A model generated the notes under the pieces. It was not told where the DNA came from and made no database searches. It saw only the letters and a program-made list of their open reading frames with translations. Shown piece by piece: positions 1 to 6,124 of a DNA stretch of 22,371 nucleotides; the first letter of the stretch is position 1; every line of letters begins with the position of its first letter. This DNA is from JAVBPR01 sp031549485 (GTDB lineage Bacteria > Bacillota > Clostridia > Oscillospirales > Feifaniaceae), in NCBI GenBank assembly GCA_031549485.1, contig JAVBPR010000034.1, positions 1 through 22,371 of the forward strand, given 5' to 3'. Made by a program: the position numbers and the translations under genes.

Positions 1-1989
1 GTTCACGCCCGGAACCTGTTCGGTAACGGTGCTGCCGCTTCCGCTTGTTCTATAGAAGAATCCCGCTTCGGAAAGTTTGTTTTTCGCTTCTTCCGCCGTC
101 ATTCCGACAACATTCGGAACGGCAATTTCAAGATTCGCAAGTTCTTCCGGCGTATATTGCGGCGCGATTCCGAGATACGGCAAGGTTTCCGCAAGAATGT
201 TTTTTACCGCCGGGGCGCAAAGAAGACCGCCCGAGTTTGTATATGTGTTCGGTTCGTCAATCATGACAAGCACGGCAACTTCCGGATTATCCGCCGGCGC
301 AAAACCGATAAAGGACGAGATGTATTTATCGACCTTGCCCTGTTCGTTACGCTGGTCGGTTTTTTCACTGGTCGCGGTTTTTCCGGCGACGCGGTAACCT
401 TGGATATAGGCATTTTTACCTGTTCCGCGCGAAACAACCTCTTCCATCATCGAGCGGACAATCGCGGCGGTTTCGGCAGATATTACCTGTCTTTTTACCG
501 CGGCATCAAATTTCTTTATCGTCACTTTGTCGTCATCAACAAATTCTTTTGCGACATGCGGCCTTACGATGTTTCCGCCGTTTGCAATCGCCGCAATCGC
601 GGTGAGTTCCTGAAGCGGGGTTACCCTAAAGGTCTGGCCGAAAGAAGCGGTCGCAAGGCTTATCGGATTTTCAAGCGTTGCGCGCGAGTGCATGATTCCG
701 GTTCCCTCGCCGGGCAGGTCGATGCCTGTTTTTTCGCGGAACCCGAAGGCGGTGTTATAGTTGTAAAATATCTCCGGCCCCATCGAAAGACCGAGCTGCA
801 TGAATACAACGTTGCAGGAATTCGAAAGTCCGTCTACAAAGTCTTCGTGACCGTGGCCGCCGCTTTTCCAGCATTTGACCATTCTTCCGCCGACCTTATA
901 GTATCCCGGGCAGTTAAAGGTCGCGTTTGTTCCGATAACACCTTCTTCAAGGCCTATTGATGCAGTTATGGTTTTAAAGGTCGAACCCGGCTCATATGTA
1001 TCCGAAACAACCTTGTTTCTCCAAAGGTAATTCAGGTAATCGCTTCGGGCTTTTGATTTTTCCTCGGGCGTCGGCGCCGTATCCATCGCCGTCTGAACCG
1101 CGGTGTCGAGAATATCGAAAGGCGAATTAAGGTTATAGTCGGGGTAATTCGAAAGGGCGAGTATTTCGCCGGTTTTGCAGTTGATAACAAGCGCGGCGCC
1201 GCCCTTTGCGGCGTTTGCCTCAAGCACGGCCTGTTTCAGATATTTTTCGGCGTAAAGCTGGATAACTTCGTCTATCGTAAGAACAAGATTAAGCCCGTTT
1301 TGCGCGTCTTCAAGCTGTTCATAGGCAAACGGCATCTCGGTTCCGCCGGCATTTTTCGCCGTTACAATTTTGCCCGGAAGCCCTTGCAGGTCGTTATCGT
1401 AATACGCCTCAACCCCTTGGAGTCCGTAGTTGTCGGTTCCGACAAAACCGATAACGGCCGAGGCGAAAGTTCCGTAAAGATAATATCTTTTTGTGTCCGG
1501 AACGAGATTTATTGCGCCGAGTTTATTTTCGACCTTAAACGCTCTGACCTTTTCCGCGGTCTCAAGCTCCACCTTTTTCTTGATTTCCTGATAATAATTT
1601 TTCTTTTTTGTTTTTTCTAAAACTTCTTCTTCCGGAACACCCAATATTTCGGAAAGCCCTTTTGCGATAAGCTGTGCCTGCGCCTCATTCTTTATCGATT
1701 TCGGCGCGATATAAACCGTTTCAACCGAAGCGGAAACGGCGAGCTCTTTTAAATTCCGGTCAAAAATCGTGCCTCTTGTCGGCGTTATCGCGCTGTCCCT
1801 CGTTTGCTGAGAAATCGCCTTGCTCTCATATTCGGTATGCTGGATTATCTGTAAAGTAAATAGCCTTGCCACGACCGGAATGACCATGAGTATCGCAAAA
1901 ATTAAAAACATGCCCCGAATGCGCTTGCGGGTTGTTTTTCCCGCAGACACCGAAGCCGTTTTCCCTTTTATTGCCGATTCTCTGCTCAT
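1..1989 (-). CDS. spoVD: SpoVD/PBP2-type penicillin-binding protein (class B transpeptidase), partial at left edge
   Basis: Class B PBPs cross-link septal or spore-cortex peptidoglycan at the outer membrane face. The frame is open from 1989 to base 1 with no stop, so only the first 663 codons are present. A basic N-terminus is followed by one membrane segment (about residues 26-46), then the dimerisation-domain motif TRGTIFDRN. The transpeptidase domain has the serine motif STFK with Ser336 and the SCN motif at residues 391-393. The third motif reads KTA (residues 537-539), not the usual KTG. A PASTA-like segment begins near residue 622 (VPNVVGMTAEEAK). The start is set by GAGGTAAAGAG just upstream. 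Its place after mraZ, rsmH and ftsL fits FtsI/PbpB or SpoVD. The PASTA segment and Clostridia context favour SpoVD, but a vegetative divisome PBP is not excluded. Confidence 0.9.
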   Translation of the reverse strand, partial: MSRESAIKGKTASVSAGKTTRKRIRGMFLIFAILMVIPVVARLFTLQIIQHTEYESKAISQQTRDSAITPTRGTIFDRNLKELAVSASVETVYIAPKSIKNEAQAQLIAKGLSEILGVPEEEVLEKTKKKNYYQEIKKKVELETAEKVRAFKVENKLGAINLVPDTKRYYLYGTFASAVIGFVGTDNYGLQGVEAYYDNDLQGLPGKIVTAKNAGGTEMPFAYEQLEDAQNGLNLVLTIDEVIQLYAEKYLKQAVLEANAAKGGAALVINCKTGEILALSNYPDYNLNSPFDILDTAVQTAMDTAPTPEEKSKARSDYLNYLWRNKVVSDTYEPGSTFKTITASIGLEEGVIGTNATFNCPGYYKVGGRMVKCWKSGGHGHEDFVDGLSNSCNVVFMQLGLSMGPEIFYNYNTAFGFREKTGIDLPGEGTGIMHSRATLENPISLATASFGQTFRVTPLQELTAIAAIANGGNIVRPHVAKEFVDDDKVTIKKFDAAVKRQVISAETAAIVRSMMEEVVSRGTGKNAYIQGYRVAGKTATSEKTDQRNEQGKVDKYISSFIGFAPADNPEVAVLVMIDEPNTYTNSGGLLCAPAVKNILAETLPYLGIAPQYTPEELANLEIAVPNVVGMTAEEAKNKLSEAGFFYRTSGSGSTVTEQVPGVN

Positions 1990-2038
1990 CTCTTTACCTC
2001 AAACTCTTAACAGATTTGTTCTCTTAAAATACGCAGAA

Positions 2039-2067
2039 GAGAGTTAGAGCCTGTAGCTCGAACTCTC
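2039..2067 (-). other. Hairpin in the ftsL-spoVD gap
   Basis: Arms GAGAGTT-x-GAGC and GCTC-x-AACTCTC face each other around a 5-nt loop, giving an 11-pair stem with one mismatch. There is no U-run directly after it on either strand, so it is not a classical terminator. It would lie near the 5' end of a transcript from the candidate spoVD promoter and could affect mRNA stability or processing. Confidence 0.5.
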
Positions 2068-2083
2068 AGTCATGCTCCTTTTA

Positions 2084-2114
2084 ATTATACTTTGCGCTTA
2101 GTTAAAATATTCAA
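2084..2114 (-). promoter_or_regulatory. Candidate spoVD promoter
   Basis: On the minus strand a perfect TATAAT lies at 2089-2084. The best upstream hexamer is TTGAAT at 2114-2109, with a long 19-nt spacer. The -35 overlaps the end of ftsL. It could give the PBP gene expression separate from mraZ. The weak -35 keeps this tentative. Confidence 0.3.
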
Positions 2115-2574
2115 AGAATGCCGACAGCCTGCGAAACGCGCCCGGGATGATTTCGCCTATTCCTCCGCCGCTTTCCGAAATGGTTACGCTGTCTTCTCCG
2201 CGGAGCGAAACATACGAGAGCTGCTCCGGCGAAACTTTACTCATGCCGTATTCGTAGATTGCCGTTTTTTCAACCGCTTTTAAGTCGACCATAGACTCGT
2301 ATTGGATATTTAAGGCTTTGTTTTCGTTTTCAAGCGCACCGAGCCTTTTTTCAAGCTTGTTTATCTCCGCCGATGTTTCGGTGAGATTAATATATGTAAG
2401 AACCGTAACAACAAAAATCGCAATGAAAACCAAAACAGCCGCGATAATTTTAACCGCCTGCATTCTCCCGCTTTTCTTTTGGCGGGTATCAAGCATCTTT
2501 ACCGCTTCTTCTTTTCTCTCGCGCCTTACGCGGTTGTCAAAATTTGATAGATCATATGCAACATTAGTGCTCAT
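2098..2574 (-). CDS. ftsL: FtsL-like septum protein
   Basis: FtsL is a small bitopic divisome protein that works with DivIC/FtsB. This 158-residue protein has a charged cytoplasmic N-terminus, one membrane segment (about residues 40-60), and a leucine/glutamate-rich coiled coil (about 63-100). It then has the family-typical motif EYGMSKVSPEQ and a glycine/serine-rich tail. A start 10 codons upstream exists, but the ATG at 2574 has a better ribosome binding site (AAAGGGAG, about 9 nt upstream). It overlaps the end of rsmH by 11 bp, which suggests translational coupling. FtsL sequences diverge strongly, so the call rests on topology, the coiled coil and position between rsmH and a class B PBP. 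Confidence 0.82.
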   Translation of the reverse strand: MSTNVAYDLSNFDNRVRRERKEEAVKMLDTRQKKSGRMQAVKIIAAVLVFIAIFVVTVLTYINLTETSAEINKLEKRLGALENENKALNIQYESMVDLKAVEKTAIYEYGMSKVSPEQLSYVSLRGEDSVTISESGGGIGEIIPGAFRRLSAFFEYFN

Positions 2575-3511
2575 AATAGACAGCTCCCTTTTCTCTTTCC
2601 GCAATCCTAAGTTTTGCGCTTTTACTTCTGCTGTTTTCGGATAATTCTTTGCCGCTTGGCAAAATCGGTTTCTTATTAATAATTTTTATCGCCGGCGTTC
2701 TGCCGCAAACACATTGCGGAAAATCAGGAGGGCATATGCACCCTGTCGCCAGCTCGTTAAAACATTTTTTCACTATTCTGTCTTCAAGCGAATGAAAGGT
2801 TATGATAACTATCCGTCCGCCTTCGTTTAGCCTTTCGGCCGCGCTTGCTATCATCTCGCGAAGCCCGGTCAGCTCGGCATTGACCTCAATTCTTATTGCC
2901 TGAAAACTTCTTTTGCAGGGATTTCCGCCCTCCCGGCGGGCCGCAGCGGGTATCGCGCTTTTGATGATTTCCGCAAGCTGCTCTGTCGTCTCTATCTTTG
3001 CCGCCTGACGCTCTTTACAGATAAACGATGCAATTCTTCTCGAAAACTTTTCCTCGCCGTATTCAAAAAGGATTTTCGAAAGTTTTTCTTCCGGATATTC
3101 GTTTACAACGTCATAGGCTGAAAGTTTTTGAGTTTGATCCATTCTCATATCAAGCGGTGCGGGCTTGTTATATGAAAAACCCCTGTCCGCGTCATCAAGC
3201 TGAAAGGATGAAACCCCGAGGTCCAGTATCACGCCGTCGATTTTTTCTATTGACAATCTGTCAAGAACCGCGCACATATCTTTGAAGTTCGATTTAACAA
3301 ACTCGATATTCTTATATCCCGAAAGCCTTTCGGCCGCCGTGCGGAGCGCATAATCGTCAAGGTCAAGGCAAATCAGTTTTCCGCGGCTCAGCCTTTTTGC
3401 TATTTCTTCCGAATGTCCGCCGCCGCCTGTCGTTCCGTCAACGTAGATTCCGTCGCTTTTAATATCAAGGCCGTCAATCGCCTCGGATAGCATTACCGAA
3501 TAATGTTTCAT
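2564..3511 (-). CDS. rsmH: 16S rRNA (cytosine(1402)-N4)-methyltransferase RsmH
   Basis: RsmH (formerly MraW) methylates N4 of C1402 in the 16S rRNA decoding centre using S-adenosylmethionine. The 315-residue length is normal. Visible family motifs include the SAM-binding GGGGHS (residues 29-34), DLGVSS (97-102) and, later, TFHSLEDR. A cysteine-rich CICPPDFPQCVCG segment near the C-terminus is also typical. The start lies 2 nt after the mraZ stop and has no strong ribosome binding site of its own, so it is probably translated by coupling to mraZ. Confidence 0.97.
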   Translation of the reverse strand: MKHYSVMLSEAIDGLDIKSDGIYVDGTTGGGGHSEEIAKRLSRGKLICLDLDDYALRTAAERLSGYKNIEFVKSNFKDMCAVLDRLSIEKIDGVILDLGVSSFQLDDADRGFSYNKPAPLDMRMDQTQKLSAYDVVNEYPEEKLSKILFEYGEEKFSRRIASFICKERQAAKIETTEQLAEIIKSAIPAAARREGGNPCKRSFQAIRIEVNAELTGLREMIASAAERLNEGGRIVIITFHSLEDRIVKKCFNELATGCICPPDFPQCVCGRTPAIKIINKKPILPSGKELSENSRSKSAKLRIAEREKGAVYYEH

Positions 3512-3513
3512 AA

Positions 3514-3927
3514 TTAGAGGATCAGGTCGTCCATCGATTCGAGGAGAAGAGCGCTCGCTTCAGCATCGGCGCATTCCCAATTCTCTTTATCCCAAATCTC
3601 GATTCTGTTGCCGACGCCGATGATTACCGTCTCTTTTTGCAGGTCGGCATCTTTGCGAAGATTTGCCGGGATAAGAATTCGTCCCATCGAATCGCATTCG
3701 GCCTCAAACGCGCGGCCAAAAAATGTTCTCTGAAGATGTCGGCCCTTCGATATCGGTATCTGCCTAACTTTCGCTTCCATTTCCTCCCAATCGGACATCG
3801 CATATCCGAAAAGGCAATGGTCAGGTCCGAGCGTTACCATAAAACATTCGCCAAGGTGTTCTCTAAGTTTTGAAGGCACGGTGAGGCGCCCTTTTTTGTC
3901 GATATTATGCGAATAGGTTCCTACCAT
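3514..3927 (-). CDS. mraZ: Transcriptional regulator MraZ
   Basis: MraZ is a double-AbrB/SpoVT-fold DNA-binding protein that forms rings and represses its own division and cell-wall operon. The protein starts MVGTYSHNIDKKGRLTVPSK, a classic MraZ N-terminus, and has a second AbrB-like repeat beginning near ECDSMGRILIPANLR. The frame extends 17 codons further upstream, but the ATG at 3927 has a near-perfect AAAGGAGG ribosome binding site 8 nt upstream. The longer form would run through the operator repeats. The resulting 137 residues are close to the usual length. It is the first gene of the rsmH, ftsL, PBP cluster. Confidence 0.96.
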   Translation of the reverse strand: MVGTYSHNIDKKGRLTVPSKLREHLGECFMVTLGPDHCLFGYAMSDWEEMEAKVRQIPISKGRHLQRTFFGRAFEAECDSMGRILIPANLRKDADLQKETVIIGVGNRIEIWDKENWECADAEASALLLESMDDLIL

Positions 3928-3940
3928 TTTCGGCGCCTCC

Positions 3941-3980
3941 TTTCCCACTTCGTGACACTTGCAAACACTTTCTGCCACTT
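3941..3980 (-). promoter_or_regulatory. MraZ operator: four direct repeats with 10-bp period
   Basis: On the minus strand AAGTG occurs four times in exact 10-bp steps: AAGTGGCAGA, AAGTGTTTGC, AAGTGTCACG, AAGTGGGAAA. On the plus strand these are CACTT at 3946, 3956, 3966 and 3976. MraZ proteins are known to bind 3-4 direct repeats of a TGGG-like core at one-helical-turn spacing just upstream of mraZ. Position (13 nt before the start codon, overlapping the ribosome binding site) and period match, so autorepression is expected. Confidence 0.85.
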
Positions 3981-3983
3981 TTA

Positions 3984-4017
3984 ATATTATTTAACAATAA
4001 AAAAACCACATACGCAA
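3984..4017 (-). promoter_or_regulatory. Probable mraZ promoter region
   Basis: The minus strand upstream of the operator is very AT-rich. Candidate elements are TTGCGT (4017-4012) with TTAAAT after 17 nt, or a TAATAT at 3989-3984. No pair matches the consensus well. Position just upstream of the MraZ boxes is the main support. Confidence 0.4.
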
Positions 4018-4125
4018 TGCTTTTGACCGATTTTTTTTGCAAAACCACAATATTTTTTAATTTTTTTGTGCAAAACATATGTTCGCCCACAATATCTTGT
4101 GTCGTAACAAAAAAGAGGTATCCCG

Positions 4126-4145
4126 GCGCGAAATTTTTTTCGCGC
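4126..4145. other. Small GC-rich hairpin in mraZ upstream region
   Basis: GCGCGAAA and TTTCGCGC form an 8-bp stem around TTTT. On the minus strand a T6 run occurs only after about 12 nt, so terminator function is uncertain. It lies just downstream, in the minus direction, of the stronger palindrome at 4184-4215 and could back it up. The rest of 3981-4183 is AT-rich and holds no gene I can support. Confidence 0.3.
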
Positions 4146-4180
4146 GCCGCTCCCCTTTCCTTCAAAATATCAAGACAGAC

Positions 4181-4215
4181 AAAAGCACCCCCGGGAGATA
4201 TCTCCCGGGGGTGCT
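4181..4215 (-). terminator. Strong palindromic terminator of the coaD-side operon
   Basis: A perfect 32-nt palindrome (4184-4215; arms AGCACCCCCGGGAGAT and its reverse complement) ends in CTTTT on the minus strand. It follows the coiled-coil gene and precedes the mraZ promoter region, so it should insulate the division cluster from read-through. On the plus strand the tail is AAATTATTTATTG, which lacks a U-run. Confidence 0.8.
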
Positions 4216-4234
4216 AAATTATTTATTGAAATTG

Positions 4235-4408
4235 TTTTCCGCAACGAATCGCCGTGGTTTTCGACTCTGTTTTTCGCGGCGAACTGCAGGGGGTTTCTGC
4301 TCCGATTTACGTAGTGAATCGGAGATTTTCCGGCTCTTCATTTACGAAGTGAATCGCAGGTTTTCCGGCGACGCTTTTCGCGATGAATCGCAGGGTTCTT
4401 CGGTGCCG
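4235..4408. repeat. Degenerate 35-bp tandem repeat, about five units
   Basis: Units start at 4235, 4270, 4305, 4340 and 4375 (35, 35, 35, 35 and 34 nt). The third and fourth units are the closest, differing at about 7 of 35 positions. The shared core is roughly TTTACGnAGTGAATCGCAGG followed by a TTTTCCGG block. Some units contain short dyads such as CTCCGATT/AATCGGAG at 4300-4324. The period is not a multiple of three, so it is not a protein repeat. It sits in the 3' untranslated part of the coaD-side operon. The remainder of 4216-4517 shows no gene. Confidence 0.75.
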
Positions 4409-4517
4409 TTTTTCGGTTCCTCAAACCTCAAAATCAAAGACATCGCAAAGGACACTTGCGCCGCAATTCATGCTTTTTCCGCTTTGCGAAAGATCATTCG
4501 GTTTTATTCGAGGGGCA

Positions 4518-5078
4518 TTATTTTACGGTTTTAAGTGTTGCCTGATAGTTTACATATGCATCGCTGACGCTTTTTTCCGCGCCTTTTAACGCATCGTTGA
4601 GAGTTTTCATCGATTTTTCGACGAATTCCGATGTCGCCGTTCTCACCTGCTCCGCCTGATTTGTAGCGGTTTTTATCATCGATGCGGCATCGGCGTTTGC
4701 CTTTGCGATAACCGCCGCAGCTTTCGTGTTCGCGCTCGCCGCCGTCTCGTTTGCCGAAGCAGACGCTTTTCCGAGGATTTCCGCGCTTTTCGCTTCTGCA
4801 CCGCGGACAATTTCGTCTTTCGAAACAAGAATCCGCGCCTTTTCCTCTGCGTTTTTCGCGATGATATCCGCTTCTCTTTTCGCCGTTGCGATAATCTCGC
4901 CGCGGTCCGCAACGATAGCTTTTGCCTGTCCAAGTTCGCTTGGCAAGCTCTCTTTTATCTTATCCATAAGGTCCAAAACCGTTTCACCGTCAACAACGCA
5001 TTTGCCGCCCGACAAAGGCAAGCTCCACGCTTTTTCTATAATCGTCTGCAACTGTTCGATATACTCTTCGGTCATCAT
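4518..5078 (-). CDS. Alanine-rich coiled-coil protein of unknown function (ATPase subunit/DivIVA-like)
   Basis: I do not recognise a specific family. After a short globular start (residues 1-45, including SLPLSGGKCVVDGETV and a helix LDLMDKIKESLP), the 186 residues are mostly one long helix. It is rich in Ala, Glu and Lys (about 50-170) with heptad-like spacing, and there is no signal peptide or membrane segment. Proteins like this beside coaD in Clostridia are often labelled ATPase or F0F1 subunit B-like from low-complexity similarity, which is weak evidence of function. Two adjacent ATG codons are possible starts; GGGAGAG precedes them. It follows coaD by 14 nt and is the last gene before the terminator. 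A role in cell-envelope or division scaffolding is only inference. Confidence 0.8.
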   Translation of the reverse strand: MMTEEYIEQLQTIIEKAWSLPLSGGKCVVDGETVLDLMDKIKESLPSELGQAKAIVADRGEIIATAKREADIIAKNAEEKARILVSKDEIVRGAEAKSAEILGKASASANETAASANTKAAAVIAKANADAASMIKTATNQAEQVRTATSEFVEKSMKTLNDALKGAEKSVSDAYVNYQATLKTVK

Positions 5079-5092
5079 AAGTTCGCTCTCCC

Positions 5093-5551
5093 TTAAATAA
5101 TTTTATTTATAATAGCGGCCGGTACAAGCCCGTCCAAATTTTTCCCGAATCTAATATATTCCCTTACCACCGTGGAGCTGAGATACTCATATTCCGGCTT
5201 TGCAAAAAGCAGCGCGGTTTCAAGCCCTTCGCCGATTTGCGCGTTTACCTTTGCAATCGTTTTCTCGTAATCATAGTCGGCCGCAGCGCGAATCCCTTTT
5301 ACCATTCCATTGGCGTTTTTCCCTTTGCAAAACTCGGCGCAAAGCCCCGAAAAAGCCTCGACCTCAATATTTTTCGGCAAGCATTCCCTAAGCATTTCCG
5401 AGCGGGCATCGGCCGAAAAAAGATACTTTTTTTCAGAATTATCAAGCACCGCGACAATCACCTTGTCAAAAAGCGCCGCCGCGCGAAGAATTATGTCTAT
5501 GTGCCCGAGTGTCGGCGGGTCAAAACTGCCGGGGCAAACTGCAATTTTTAT
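5093..5551 (-). CDS. coaD: Phosphopantetheine adenylyltransferase (CoaD), non-ATG start
   Basis: CoaD transfers AMP from ATP to 4'-phosphopantetheine, the fourth step of CoA synthesis. The N-terminal nucleotidyltransferase motif PGSFDPPTLGH is at residues 7-17. The family motifs NGMVKGIRAAADYDYE and a C-terminal SSTVVREYIRFGK are also present. By homology the protein begins KIAVCPGSF, but the codon before K is ATA, not ATG, GTG or TTG. The only other upstream option is ATT two codons earlier. The ribosome binding site AGGAGGG ends 6 nt before the ATA. An ATG-based call would start at an internal valine codon (GTG, 5461) and lose the catalytic motif. The start lies 1 nt after the rsmD stop. 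Confidence 0.9.
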   Translation of the reverse strand: MKIAVCPGSFDPPTLGHIDIILRAAALFDKVIVAVLDNSEKKYLFSADARSEMLRECLPKNIEVEAFSGLCAEFCKGKNANGMVKGIRAAADYDYEKTIAKVNAQIGEGLETALLFAKPEYEYLSSTVVREYIRFGKNLDGLVPAAIINKII

Positions 5552-5552
5552 A

Positions 5553-6083
5553 TCAATCCCTCCTGAAATAGCAAACGTTTATCTTGCCGTACCGCGCCTG
5601 TTTGAAAATGGTGAATCCGCAAACATTTTCCGGCGGAACCTCTTCGCATTCCGCGATGATAACGCCGTTTTCCGCGACATTATCGGCAATTTCCGAAACA
5701 GCTTCCAAAACCATTCCCGCGCCGAAAGGCGGATCAAGAAAAACAAAATCAAACTTTCTTTTGCATCGCCTGGCAAAATCTTTATAGTCGAGATTAAAAA
5801 TCTCGGCAGAGCTTTCAAGCCCGGTTTTTTTTATGTTGTTTTTGATAATTTGGACAGCGGCCGGGTTCTTGTCCGCAAATGCGGCATGCCCGGCGCCGCG
5901 CGACAGCGCCTCGATTCCCATCTGTCCGCTACCTGCGAACAAATCAAGAAAAGAAGAGCCGGGCAAGTCAAAATGCAGGCTGCTGAAAACCGCTTCCTTA
6001 ACGCGCTCAGCCGTCGGGCGGGTGTCAAGTCCCGACAGGGTTTCAAGCCGCATCCCTTTTGCGCGCCCCGAAATCACTCTCAT
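5553..6083 (-). CDS. rsmD: 16S rRNA (guanine(966)-N2)-methyltransferase RsmD
   Basis: RsmD methylates G966 of 16S rRNA during small-subunit assembly. The 176-residue protein opens with MRVISGRAKGMRL and TRPTAERVKEAVFS, both typical. It has the SAM-binding DLFAGSG (residues 47-53) and the catalytic DPPF (117-120) of the N6/N2 methyltransferase fold. AGGAGA sits 8 nt before the ATG. Its last codons contain the ribosome binding site of coaD, so the two are translationally linked. rsmD-coaD is a common Bacillota pair. Confidence 0.96.
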   Translation of the reverse strand: MRVISGRAKGMRLETLSGLDTRPTAERVKEAVFSSLHFDLPGSSFLDLFAGSGQMGIEALSRGAGHAAFADKNPAAVQIIKNNIKKTGLESSAEIFNLDYKDFARRCKRKFDFVFLDPPFGAGMVLEAVSEIADNVAENGVIIAECEEVPPENVCGFTIFKQARYGKINVCYFRRD

Positions 6084-6124
6084 AAAAATAGTCTCCTATA
6101 TTCTATCAATAAATCTAAATTAAA

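Noticed and set aside
157..960. Long plus-strand open frame (267 codons) opposite the PBP gene
   Set aside because: It is antisense to a well-conserved PBP frame, has no ribosome binding site and its protein has no recognisable domain; a shadow frame.
4079..4534. Plus-strand frame of 151 codons across the intergenic repeats
   Set aside because: It runs through the terminator palindrome and a 35-bp non-triplet repeat, with Arg/Ser/Phe-rich low-complexity translation and no ribosome binding site.
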